From: Cytophagaceae bacterium
GTDB taxonomy: Bacteria; Bacteroidota; Bacteroidia; Cytophagales; Cytophagaceae
Reading direction: 5' to 3'
NCBI GenBank assembly: GCA_025454925.1
Contig: JALONM010000001.1
Location: 62,001 to 126,000 of the forward strand
Length of the DNA: 64,000 bases
This document shows positions 36,555 to 45,068 of this stretch, one piece after another (within the stretch, counting starts at the first letter, position 1; each line of letters begins with the position of its first letter). The notes under the pieces were generated by a model that was not told the DNA's origin, ran no database searches, and saw nothing but the letters and a program-made list of their open reading frames with translations. Both the position numbers and the translations under genes were made by a program.

Positions 36555-36986
36555 ATGGTACTCTTTGAAACAAAGAAAACCAAAAGTTTAAAAAGCCACC
36601 TGGCAAACTTGGTTGCAATCGCAAAATCAGACGGTGATTTCTCAGTAGCTGAAAAAAGATTAATTTTTGATATCGGGGTTAAAAACGGACTTTCAACCGA
36701 TGAGGTGAAAAAAATTATTCGTAGCGAAAAGCCTATAGAGTTTAAAGTTCCTGAAAACGATTCAGAACGTTTCGATGAGCTTTTCGATCTTTGTCTGATG
36801 ATGAATGCTGACGGTGAAATTTCTGAAGATGAAATTTCAAACTGCATAGAACTGGCCGAGAAACTTGGTTTCAAAAAACACATTACCGGAGTTTTGGTTC
36901 GCCGCATTGTAACATTGGTTACAGGAGAAGACCCAAAAAGCAAAGAAGAAGTAAAAATTCTTTGTGGTGATTTCTTGGTATTCTAA
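36555..36986 (+). CDS. TerB-like domain protein
   Basis: 143 residues, all helical and acidic. The pattern LANLVAIAKSDGDFSVAEKRLIFDIG and a second half-repeat CLMMNADGEISEDEISNCIELAEKLG match the TerB/DjlA-type fold, in which paired D-G-D/E loops bind metal ions. TerB proteins were first linked to tellurite resistance and are thought to act in metal-linked stress sensing. There is no signal peptide, so it is cytoplasmic. It is a single-gene unit with a clear promoter and terminator, and no other ter gene is near. Confidence 0.8.
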   Translation: MVLFETKKTKSLKSHLANLVAIAKSDGDFSVAEKRLIFDIGVKNGLSTDEVKKIIRSEKPIEFKVPENDSERFDELFDLCLMMNADGEISEDEISNCIELAEKLGFKKHITGVLVRRIVTLVTGEDPKSKEEVKILCGDFLVF

Positions 36987-37029
36987 AAATACCATTCCCA
37001 AACGTACACACACAATTATTCATAACCTG

Positions 37030-37069
37030 CGCAGCGCTTTCCAATCCTGGATGGTGCTGCGTTTTTTTT
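37030..37069 (+). terminator. Rho-independent terminator of the TerB-like gene
   Basis: CGCAGC (37030-37035) pairs with GCTGCG (37056-37061), extendable by G-U pairs, and is followed by a run of eight T. It lies 43 bases after the stop. Confidence 0.75.
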
Positions 37070-37165
37070 ATAAGATTCTACTAAAATCAACAGCAATCAG
37101 CGTCATGTGAATTTTCTCTCACGATCCAGGATTCGCATCGCTGCACTATTCCGAAAGCCTACTAC

Positions 37166-37303
37166 CTAAAAAGACAGAAGAAACTTTACGAAGAGTCGAA
37201 ATTCCCTTACCAGCATTTGTTCCCCTCGAAAATTCTAATTGGGAATCACTCTGTTTGAAAGCGCGTTCAGTTCTCACTACAATCGCTGCTATTGTCTGAT
37301 TAG
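37166..37303 (-). repeat. Diverged copy of a MITE-like palindromic element
   Basis: The ends CTAAAAAGACAGAAG (37166-37180) and CTATTGTCTGATTAG (37289-37303) are imperfect 15-bp terminal inverted repeats (11 of 15 pairs). Read on the minus strand, the interior contains the same ordered blocks as the element at 50483-50647: GATTGTAGTGAGAACTGAA, a GCGC-rich block, TTTCGAGG and TTTCGACTC. It lies in a gene-free stretch (37070-37404). Confidence 0.6.
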
Positions 37304-37404
37304 AGATTACGAATGAATGCTTGAAAAATGAGAGAATGAAGAAAATACGAAGCGGAATTAAATAACAAAGGTTAGAGGGCTATTCATCATACCCTATAAA
37401 AAAC

Positions 37405-37437
37405 GAAGAGGGAGTCACCGTTGTGACTCACCTCTTC
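37405..37437 (-). terminator. Terminator at the end of the glucan operon
   Basis: GAAGAGGGAGTCAC (37405-37418) and GTGACTC plus CCTCTTC (37423-37437, one bulged A) form a 14-bp stem with a CGTT loop. On the minus strand it is followed by a T run (GTTTTTTAT). It lies 45 bases after the stop of the last operon gene. Confidence 0.8.
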
Positions 37438-37481
37438 TTTTCCCCAAACACCACTAGGTGTAATCTTAAATATCTTTTTCT

Positions 37482-38459
37482 TTACGGTTGAAGGGGACCA
37501 CCATGCGTAAAGACCATATGATCTACTGCTACAGACACGGGAGTAGTAGCTAAAGGTACCGCATCTGACAACAAAACTAAGGAAACTAAATTAATTTTCT
37601 GAGGATTATATGAAATTTCTTCGTTATCAGGGACAAAATCTGTGTACTTAATAGTAACAAGCTTCCACCCAGTCCAGTTTGGTCGAATATTGTAATTACG
37701 GGCAGCCACACCATTTTCCTGCAAACCAATCTGCAACCATGTCTTATTCGATGGTCCGTTGCCGTAAACCATTATATTAAAGTACACTTTGTTATAATCA
37801 GCGTATAAAGGAAAAAAGCCAGAAGTATAACTTACATCGCTATTTACGGCCCTGATATTCAGAAAATTTACATAAGGGGATCCTGCTCCTTGCCATGGAG
37901 TTCCAGACATATAACAATAATTATTTCCATCAGGGAAACCATAATTGGTAGTTGTACCAGGATATTCAATAGGTGGCCAGTCCTTTTGCCATGCTATTTT
38001 AGGTGCACTAAAATTAGTTACGATCACCGCTCCTGCATCCATATTTCTGCGACCAGCAACTGTCATATTGAGCCTCAATGTATCGCCAGGAGAATTTGGA
38101 AAAGAAACCTTTGCTGTCACTGGTTCCAGAGCAAAGGCAGGCAAGGAACTAGCTCTGCCATCCCATACAATTTTGGAAGGGTCTATTTCATTTGAAATTC
38201 CTTCGACTGTATACTTGGCGCCTGAGTTATTTCCGGTAATAGTAAGTACCCAATAAGCATCCCGTTCGAACACCGCCTTAAATCCAACTTTCTGGCCAGT
38301 CGAAAAATTTGGATTCGAGGTGGTAGCGGTTAAACCTTCTTTCACTACCACTTTGCTAAATATAGCCTTTTGATCCGGACCTAAACGCTCCACATCGCTG
38401 CAAGCTGATAACAAGCCAACAAAGGTGACAGCAAGTATCCAATTTCTTCCTATTTTCAT
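37482..38459 (-). CDS. Surface lipoprotein with Ig-like and jelly-roll-like domains, probable glycan binder
   Basis: 325 residues. A lipoprotein signal ends in the lipobox LLSAC (Cys20). The N-terminal half (about 30-160) is beta-rich and Ig-like; the C-terminal half (about 175-325) looks like a CBM11-type jelly roll (VYFNIMVYGNG, WLQIGLQENG, WKLVTIKYTDF, SVAVDHMVF). I do not recognise a named family. Its place as the last gene of an operon with two outer-membrane barrels and a GH16 glucanase suggests a surface glycan-binding lipoprotein, in the role SusE/SusF or SGBPs play in other loci. This is an inference from fold and context. Confidence 0.7.
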   Translation of the reverse strand: MKIGRNWILAVTFVGLLSACSDVERLGPDQKAIFSKVVVKEGLTATTSNPNFSTGQKVGFKAVFERDAYWVLTITGNNSGAKYTVEGISNEIDPSKIVWDGRASSLPAFALEPVTAKVSFPNSPGDTLRLNMTVAGRRNMDAGAVIVTNFSAPKIAWQKDWPPIEYPGTTTNYGFPDGNNYCYMSGTPWQGAGSPYVNFLNIRAVNSDVSYTSGFFPLYADYNKVYFNIMVYGNGPSNKTWLQIGLQENGVAARNYNIRPNWTGWKLVTIKYTDFVPDNEEISYNPQKINLVSLVLLSDAVPLATTPVSVAVDHMVFTHGGPLQP

Positions 38460-38498
38460 ACCATTAATGCGTCTTGATGTGTCTGAAGTAAACTCTTT

Positions 38499-40319
38499 TT
38501 AGAAACTTAGATTAAACATCAGGCTAATCCGGTCAAATTTAACCGAACGCGCAGAAGTTTTGGCGTCTTCCAGATTATACAAATGATGTTGCAGAGTCAG
38601 GTAAGACGCATTTGAGAAACGATAACGAGCCCCATACCCAATCATAGTTTCTGTTTGATCAATCTTGTAGAAGGTAGTATTCCAGTTAATAGGCTGGAAG
38701 TAGTTATTATACAAAGCTGTATATTCAGTTCCGCTAGCCATGTTCATCTTGATACCTGCCAGTAAATCTAACTTTTTAATAAGTTCTAACTCAAGTCCAG
38801 CATCAACTAAATTACTACTCAAATCAACGAAATCAATTGAATCAACACCTGGCCTATTGGTTTGATCCATGCGGAATCCACCATGAAGTACAATACGCTT
38901 CTCCCAACCAATTATTTTATGAATGTTTGCATTCGCTTTTAAACCAATCACCATAAAGGAACGCTTCTCTGTAAGAGATCCGGCAGGCACTACTTCCTGA
39001 AGCATCGCCGTATTTACAGCCAATCCTGCTTTTTCATTCTTATCGTTCCAGGTAGCTTTGATATCAACTCCTGTTCTATTTGGGGTAGCCACTCCAAAAG
39101 GAGTCGCATTACCATAAACCGGATTGTAGGCCATTAATCCAGCAGTTATCTGAGTATTCATCACGCCTGGATCGTGAATCATGTCGAACATGCTCACAGA
39201 TCTTGAAAATGGATTAAGCGGATCGTTTCCATAAATTGGGAAAGTGGCTAAATCATTGGAGCTGGTAGCAAAATTTACACGTTTAGATTGAGCCCCTGAA
39301 CTGTAAAAATAGGGATCCACACTGCGGTAAGTAGCTTTCACATTAATACCCAGTTTAACCAAATCAACAGAAAGTCCTGCATCGAAAAACGCGCCATTCA
39401 CATTCGTTGGTGCCAAGGTGTCTTTAAAGAAATTCATTTGGGACAAACCTCCCTCCGCTAACAAATTCAATCGCATGGCTGCACGGTTCAACAAAACGGC
39501 AGTCAATTCACCGGAACCTACCGGATTATGGAAATAGGTTTTGGGGGCTATTAAACTTTGGGTGCCGCCAATTTCGTAAAGGTTAATGTAATTAGCCGCC
39601 AAATTATAGCGAGAAGTTTTCAATAAGGAAACACGGCCACCTGTTTGGAAAGACGCAGGATCTAAAGCAGTCTGATTGCGATTTCGCAAGAAGAAAACAT
39701 CAAATTTCACTTGATCCAAAAAGGAAGTTTTGGCGCCTATAGAAAAATCCGCGTGTGCCCCTTGTTGCCACCAGCTATTGCCTTTGTTGAAATTCTCATA
39801 TTGAATGTAGTCTCTTCGGAAATCGCTGAATACCGCCGCTTCACTGATCTGGGCATCTCCATCGTTGTTATACATAGTATAAGGAGAAAGCTGAAGGCGA
39901 ATATCCCCCAATTCGTAGTTTACCGTTTTGGCTATAATACCACGAATGTAAATCCAACGTAAAATAGATTCATCTCCAGCGGCATAAAAGCTTCCCAACT
40001 GACTGCGCAAACGAAGTATGGCATTAATCTCCGTTTTCTTGTCCGGAGTGATTTTAAAGCCCAAATCCATCAAAACTGAACCGGTGGAAGTCCGGTCAAC
40101 GTTGAGTGTATCACGCTTGTCCAGGCGGTCCGATTGTTGCAAGCCTCGGCCGTAAATACCGAATTTCACCTTTTCATCCTGCGCCTGCACCTGCTGCATA
40201 TACGTTAATCCCAGCAAAGCTACCAATACGGTGCGAGTAGCGCTAAGGGAGAACTTCCAGGTATTTTGTAGAGGGTTCATAGATATTATAGTCATATTCC
40301 TTTTCAAAGTCTTGATCAT
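38499..40319 (-). CDS. Outer-membrane beta-barrel protein (glucan operon, second barrel)
   Basis: 606 residues as drawn; Met9 or Met15 are alternative starts closer to the signal peptide (VLVALLGLTYMQQVQAQ). The mature part is a run of amphipathic strands with alternating polar and hydrophobic residues and aromatic ends, such as KVKFGIYGRGLQQ, TEINAILRLRSQLG and LMFNLSF at the C-terminus. The terminal Phe is typical of barrels. It has no TonB box or plug domain, so it is not a SusC. It starts eight bases after the stop of the first barrel gene. It may be a porin or channel for glucan fragments. No named family is recognised. Confidence 0.75.
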   Translation of the reverse strand: MIKTLKRNMTIISMNPLQNTWKFSLSATRTVLVALLGLTYMQQVQAQDEKVKFGIYGRGLQQSDRLDKRDTLNVDRTSTGSVLMDLGFKITPDKKTEINAILRLRSQLGSFYAAGDESILRWIYIRGIIAKTVNYELGDIRLQLSPYTMYNNDGDAQISEAAVFSDFRRDYIQYENFNKGNSWWQQGAHADFSIGAKTSFLDQVKFDVFFLRNRNQTALDPASFQTGGRVSLLKTSRYNLAANYINLYEIGGTQSLIAPKTYFHNPVGSGELTAVLLNRAAMRLNLLAEGGLSQMNFFKDTLAPTNVNGAFFDAGLSVDLVKLGINVKATYRSVDPYFYSSGAQSKRVNFATSSNDLATFPIYGNDPLNPFSRSVSMFDMIHDPGVMNTQITAGLMAYNPVYGNATPFGVATPNRTGVDIKATWNDKNEKAGLAVNTAMLQEVVPAGSLTEKRSFMVIGLKANANIHKIIGWEKRIVLHGGFRMDQTNRPGVDSIDFVDLSSNLVDAGLELELIKKLDLLAGIKMNMASGTEYTALYNNYFQPINWNTTFYKIDQTETMIGYGARYRFSNASYLTLQHHLYNLEDAKTSARSVKFDRISLMFNLSF

Positions 40320-40327
40320 CGTAAGTA

Positions 40328-42262
40328 TTAGAAGAAAATTTTAAGTTCAACGGTGGACTCATATCCCTTGAAATCCTCGTCTTTAAAACTATTGTCCTGG
40401 AATCGAATCCAGCGGTGACGGAAGTAAATTGAAGTGCTATTCGACAATGTAAGGTCAGCACCCATTCCTACGCCTCGGCCCATTTGATCTCTGGATAAAC
40501 CTGCCTGACCGTTTCGACCAGTAGTGGCAGTAGTAAGATCCGTCTTTTTATTTCCTTTGGTAAATTCTAAGCCATAGTAACCAGAAATCACCAAGTCTCT
40601 GGCAATATGCACATACGCTTCGGCCTCATGCGCATGAGAACTGATAAATGCGGCCTCTCCAAAAACCGGCAGGATAGAGAACTTATTCTGAGCAGATTGG
40701 GCAGAGCTTAACAAGAAGTAATACACGTCTTTCCCTAAAATCTTATTCTTGTATTTCAACTGCAAATCCAGGGATGCATAATGATTCTTAGAAATCGGAG
40801 TGGAATCAGGGTTCAAGGCATTCACATTCACAATTTCATACACACCTCTGTAAAATGTTCCTATTCGCTGATTCGGACCTAATCTATAAGGATCTCCTGT
40901 AGCTTCTATCAAGGCTGGAAAATTATAGGCCATCCTCGACCATGCTAAGGAATTGATGCGGTGCGAATAGGTCAATTGACGCCCAAACGGAAGTTTATTG
41001 ATTTCACTTTCAAACTGAATACCTCCAATAATTTTTAGCTTACCAATCTTACCTTCTGTATTGATGGCTCCTCCTTGACGGTTGTTGGCTAATCCACCGA
41101 CACCAGTAAGATTTCCACCGAAAGGTTGCAAGTTAAATGTTCCCAAGAATCCATTGTTCAACTCGGGATTTGATGTATTCTGGAATTGCGCCACATTCGA
41201 AGTGAAGTTTTTACTGATCCGGAAGAAGCGAAAATCAAACGGCATACTTCCAAATATTTCCGGCGTTCTCAAATTAAGAATGATACCTTCTCCCCAAGCC
41301 CTCTTATAATTAGGACTTTCATAGAAGCCATACCCCACTTCCCCATTCAGATTAAACCCAAACTTATTAAGAAAGAATTCCGATGTAAAAATTTGCCATT
41401 GTACATCGATAGTTGAATTAATACTATCGCTCCGCGCAGTACTATTGAAGGTATTTAAACTTACATAACTATTATTTCCTAAGTTTTTATTAACACGGAT
41501 ACCCAAATTCGATTTAGGCATTACGATATTCTCACGATCAAACCCTCCGTTGTTTTGCGACATACCATAGAAAACATCCGCGCTCAGGCGAAATGGAAGT
41601 CGCGTAACATTCAAAATAAATCCTTTGAAAGCATTAGTACCGAAACGAATGTCCTGGTTAATGGTACCTGTATGATAGTAAGAAGCATAGCGTCCCTTCA
41701 CATTCCCGGCAGGGTCCCAAGGCTGTCTTTCCCACACACTGTATCGGTTATAACCTACGTTACCTCCAAAAGTGAACGGCGACAAGCGTACCCATTCAAT
41801 ACCACCAAAGCGTAAATAATAACTTCCGTATTTAGTATCTGCAGTACCTCTTAATACCATGGTGTTAAAGGGGCCTGTTCTTCTTGGCTGCGTGGTTCCT
41901 AAAAACGCATCAAAACTATCGCCCAAATACACTTCTGAACCTAAACTCAAACCTGGCATGGGTGAACCACCCAAGTAAAAAAACAAGAAAGGGTTCTGGT
42001 AAATATCACCTCCGCGCATTACAGGCGCTGCGGTCCAGCCATCATATGGGTCTTTCAGCTTTCGACTAAAGAAATAACCACGATAATACCCACCTACATC
42101 AAGCTTGCTTAAAGCCCTCTTAAAATATTCGGGCGACACAGCCAACTGATGCTCGAGCTTTACCGGAGCTATTTGTGCGGAATCTTGCGCGAACACCTGC
42201 AACGCCAGCAACAGCAAACAGCACTGGAGGAATTGACGGCAGGTTGTAAACAAAATCTTCAT
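40328..42262 (-). CDS. Outer-membrane beta-barrel protein (glucan operon, first barrel)
   Basis: The frame is open from 42292; I prefer the ATG at 42262 (MKILFTTCRQFLQCCLLLLA), which gives a standard signal peptide ending in FAQ. About 644 residues of barrel-like strands (YRGYFFSRK, LRFGGIEWVR, FRLSADVFYG, SLDLQLKYKNK), ending KGYESTVELKIFF with a C-terminal Phe. It resembles large Bacteroidota porin-like proteins rather than TonB-dependent receptors; no plug or TonB box is seen. It follows the GH16 gene by a few bases. Transport or display of glucan is the likely role, by context only. Confidence 0.75.
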   Translation of the reverse strand: MKILFTTCRQFLQCCLLLLALQVFAQDSAQIAPVKLEHQLAVSPEYFKRALSKLDVGGYYRGYFFSRKLKDPYDGWTAAPVMRGGDIYQNPFLFFYLGGSPMPGLSLGSEVYLGDSFDAFLGTTQPRRTGPFNTMVLRGTADTKYGSYYLRFGGIEWVRLSPFTFGGNVGYNRYSVWERQPWDPAGNVKGRYASYYHTGTINQDIRFGTNAFKGFILNVTRLPFRLSADVFYGMSQNNGGFDRENIVMPKSNLGIRVNKNLGNNSYVSLNTFNSTARSDSINSTIDVQWQIFTSEFFLNKFGFNLNGEVGYGFYESPNYKRAWGEGIILNLRTPEIFGSMPFDFRFFRISKNFTSNVAQFQNTSNPELNNGFLGTFNLQPFGGNLTGVGGLANNRQGGAINTEGKIGKLKIIGGIQFESEINKLPFGRQLTYSHRINSLAWSRMAYNFPALIEATGDPYRLGPNQRIGTFYRGVYEIVNVNALNPDSTPISKNHYASLDLQLKYKNKILGKDVYYFLLSSAQSAQNKFSILPVFGEAAFISSHAHEAEAYVHIARDLVISGYYGLEFTKGNKKTDLTTATTGRNGQAGLSRDQMGRGVGMGADLTLSNSTSIYFRHRWIRFQDNSFKDEDFKGYESTVELKIFF

Positions 42263-42296
42263 ATTAATCATCGGATCGTTGAATTCAGTCATCTAG

Positions 42297-43193
42297 TTAT
42301 TTTTGCTCTTCCACACGCTTGAATACGCGCACGTAATCCACAAACATGTACTTGGGAAACACTGTATTATCATCGGGATTTCCAGGCCAATTTCCACCAA
42401 TGGCGAGGTTCAACAGAAAATGAAACTTCTGGTCGAAAGGCCAACGATGTGGTTTTAAATCTGCAGGGGTGCGGGTCGCATACAAACTATCGTCCAAGTA
42501 AAAACGAATCACATTCGGCTCCCATTCGGCAATGTATACATGATAATCTGTGGACACATCCTTCCCTTTTTCCAATTCAATTTTAGCACCTACCCATTTG
42601 TTATCAGGCCATGGCAAACCATAATGCAAGGTTCCATGAACCGTTGAGGGTAAATTTCCGATAGTTTCCACAATATCGATCTCTCCACTTTGAGGCCAGG
42701 TACCGTACTTATATTCGGTAGGCAACATCCAACCTGCAGGCCATACACCTTGCTGTACAGGAAGTTTAGCGCGTATCTCCATTCTGCCGTACAAAAAGTC
42801 TGCTTTTCCTCTGCTGTTCACACGAGCCGACGTATACTGCTGTCCTTTATAATTTTGCTTAATGGCTTTAATTACCAGTTTGCCTTTGCGGAAAAATAAG
42901 TTCGCTTTAGAATTAGTATAAAACTGTAATTCGTTATTTCCACCGCCATCTCCGTTTACTTCATAATTCCACTTGGATGTATCTAATGTATCCCCATTAA
43001 ATTCATCGCTCCAATAAAATTTCCAGCCCGGACGAATGGTATCGGTCTTATATCCGTTGTCTCCTGGCTCTACAAAATCTTCTTCCACAGATTCTTCGGC
43101 GGTAAGATACGTATCGGGTTGTTTCACAAAGTATACCTTGGAACAAGCACCTAAAGCAACAATTACTAGTAAAGCTATATATATTTTTTTCAT
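42297..43193 (-). CDS. GH16-family endo-beta-glucanase lipoprotein
   Basis: 298 residues. The lipoprotein signal ends in the lipobox LGAC (Cys17). After a spacer the GH16 jelly roll begins at about 55 (WKFYWSDEFNGDTLDTSKWNYE). The catalytic motif EIDIVE gives nucleophile Glu171 and acid/base Glu176, with Asp173 between, the pattern of laminarinase-type GH16 enzymes with the extra Met/Ile-free EIDxxE core. Further family marks are WPAGWMLP, HGTLHYG and FLLNLAIGGNWPG. Substrate is most likely beta-1,3- or mixed beta-1,3/1,4-glucan. It sits on the cell surface or facing the periplasm. Gaps of eight and four bases to its neighbours place it in the operon. Confidence 0.92.
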   Translation of the reverse strand: MKKIYIALLVIVALGACSKVYFVKQPDTYLTAEESVEEDFVEPGDNGYKTDTIRPGWKFYWSDEFNGDTLDTSKWNYEVNGDGGGNNELQFYTNSKANLFFRKGKLVIKAIKQNYKGQQYTSARVNSRGKADFLYGRMEIRAKLPVQQGVWPAGWMLPTEYKYGTWPQSGEIDIVETIGNLPSTVHGTLHYGLPWPDNKWVGAKIELEKGKDVSTDYHVYIAEWEPNVIRFYLDDSLYATRTPADLKPHRWPFDQKFHFLLNLAIGGNWPGNPDDNTVFPKYMFVDYVRVFKRVEEQK

Positions 43194-43201
43194 ACTCCAG
43201 A

Positions 43202-44302
43202 TTATCGAACAAATCGAATTTCGTCAAGATATAAAGTACCTGTTGGAAGTACCATGTACAAAAGTGTATTCAACTTCTCGCGATCAACACCTTTCAAACT
43301 GATCCGGTATCTTTTCCATTCGTTGGTAATCTCCACCGACACATCATTGACACGTTCTTCATTCATGTCGCCTGCCCCTACTCCGATCTCCGACAAAATA
43401 TAAGGACGGTTCTTGGTGCATTCCGCACGTGCATAAAACTCCAATGCCGTATATTGACTCATGTCAGGCAGTTTCGACCAGTCGTTCAGCATAACATTCC
43501 ATTTACCCGAAGAAAAGATGTACAAACCTCTCCAAGCTTCAGAATTGTCTACAGCGAACTTCAAACATTTAGGACCGAGATATGGATTAAAGCGACAGTC
43601 TGGATCGATTTTCATACTAATACCATTCTTTTCACCCATGAATCCACTGGGAATTCCTCTTTCCCAGCCATCCATGAAAATGTAATAACTGGAAGTATCT
43701 TTAGGAACCTTGCGACCCGATAAAACTAAATCATCGACATTGGTTTCAATAGAAGAAGTAAAGTAGATCTCATCCAGATACACCACCATTGGCCTGGTAA
43801 ATACCAACAAAAACAAACCGTTTAGTGAAGTAGCATTTTGTGGCACCTCTAATACATAGCGTTTCCAGGAGGTGGTTAATGGAATTTTTGTTTGTTCGGA
43901 TTTTGGTTCTCCTTCTTCTCCTATCCCAACTTTCTCCAACAAGCCTTCCGATTCAGCTTTTGCATGAAAAACCAAATATTTGTGTGAACTTAAGTCAGCC
44001 ATGGCTGTTTCAGGAGGAAGAAACCTGCGTGCCGTAGTATTCTTATATACAAAAAGTACAGACCATGACTCCGTTCCATCCATTTTCACTTTCCAACAAG
44101 AGTTTCCCTTGAATGGGGAGACTGTGCAGGCAGCATCCTGGCTTATGCTCGTGCCACCCTTTTCACCAAGCAACCCCGAAGGACTTCCTTCGGTAAACTT
44201 GTCGTCATACACGTAGTAGGGCTGAGCACTTAGTGATGCCCAACACAACAAACCAAGCCATTGAAACCAATTTGTAAAGACCGTCTTGGAATTTCTGTTC
44301 AT
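43202..44302 (-). CDS. Exported protein made of two tandem jelly-roll (CBM-like) domains
   Basis: 366 residues, first gene of the glucan operon. A signal peptide ends near LSAQ (about 27). Two clear internal repeats follow (about 29-180 and 205-366), each starting Y-(V/I)-x-x-D and containing SG(L/F)(L/M)GEK(G/N)G, a Cys pair around the P-(F/Y)-x-G-x-(S/K)-C motif, a W-rich core, WKRY and a final VYLDEI(Y/R)F strand. The fold resembles CBM11/CIA30-like carbohydrate-binding jelly rolls. No catalytic residues or T9SS tail are seen. It is probably a periplasmic or released glucan-binding protein. Name and ligand are unknown to me. Confidence 0.75.
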   Translation of the reverse strand: MNRNSKTVFTNWFQWLGLLCWASLSAQPYYVYDDKFTEGSPSGLLGEKGGTSISQDAACTVSPFKGNSCWKVKMDGTESWSVLFVYKNTTARRFLPPETAMADLSSHKYLVFHAKAESEGLLEKVGIGEEGEPKSEQTKIPLTTSWKRYVLEVPQNATSLNGLFLLVFTRPMVVYLDEIYFTSSIETNVDDLVLSGRKVPKDTSSYYIFMDGWERGIPSGFMGEKNGISMKIDPDCRFNPYLGPKCLKFAVDNSEAWRGLYIFSSGKWNVMLNDWSKLPDMSQYTALEFYARAECTKNRPYILSEIGVGAGDMNEERVNDVSVEITNEWKRYRISLKGVDREKLNTLLYMVLPTGTLYLDEIRFVR

Positions 44303-44522
44303 ATACAGTTATTTTAGATCATTTTTCCCTGATCTTGTTGGAATATGTAGTCTTACTATCAGGATTAAAAGGAAATCTGAAAAAACTTCTAAAATAAATT
44401 CAAATCCCTGTGTCAGGTAATTGTTAAAAATTACGCTTAGGAAGCATAACCGACAGCCAAATCCTGTCTATTAATACTAGGTTCGCACAAAAATGGTTAC
44501 AGTTAAATCGCAATCAATACAA

Positions 44523-44930
44523 TTAATTCACATGAGGGCGCAATTGCTTCTTTTGTTCCAATACATTCAAACTATCTACCACCGCCTCATATAGTTTATC
44601 CATCACCGCAGGATCTTGTTCATAAAACGTTCTGCTTGACTTAAACAATTCATAATCAATACCTTCCTCCTTTAATAATTGTTTTTCAAGGTGCTGGTAG
44701 GTAGCAACGGAGGTATCGTTCTTAATGCGCAAGGTCATCATTGCCTCCAACACATGCAGCTTAACCATAACCTGTACCATTTTCTCTTCAGAAAGAATTT
44801 CTCCTGCCGGTTGGGCCTTGCCATTCTGTTGACAGGAAATACAAATCAGAGAAATCCAAAGAAACACGAAGAGCCAGACCTTCCATGTACTTGTACCAAA
44901 CATATTAAGAAGTGCGATGTTTCTATTCAT
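44523..44930 (-). CDS. DUF4296 lipoprotein
   Basis: 135 residues from the first ATG; ATG at 44903 (MFGTSTWKVWLF) is an equally good start, nearer the signal. The lipobox ICISC gives a lipoprotein. The rest is helical, with the DUF4296 pattern ILSEEKMVQVMVKLHVLEAM and FYEQDPAVMDKLYEAVVDSL. DUF4296 is a Bacteroidota family of unknown function. A 220-base gap separates it from the glucan operon downstream on the same strand, so it is probably not part of that unit. It is divergent from bshB1. Confidence 0.8.
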   Translation of the reverse strand: MNRNIALLNMFGTSTWKVWLFVFLWISLICISCQQNGKAQPAGEILSEEKMVQVMVKLHVLEAMMTLRIKNDTSVATYQHLEKQLLKEEGIDYELFKSSRTFYEQDPAVMDKLYEAVVDSLNVLEQKKQLRPHVN

Positions 44931-45068
44931 ACAACTGTTTTTAAGGAAAAAACCTCCATAAGCCTTGTCTGTAGGATTGCCAGGAGCTTAGTATTCAAAC
45001 GGTTAAAAATACTTAATTTTACACGTACATTCCGAGGAAAAAAGAGGAATAATATTGACTTTCAAAAC

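Noticed and set aside
34600-36986. A defence island made of the HerA-like ATPase and TerB-like protein
   Set aside because: No NurA, Sir2, nuclease or other ter genes are adjacent, and both proteins are common housekeeping-type genes.
44679-45068. N-terminal extension of the bshB1 frame
   Set aside because: It overlaps the antisense DUF4296 gene and has no homology-like features; the family start MKLDVMAFAAHPDD is at 45069.
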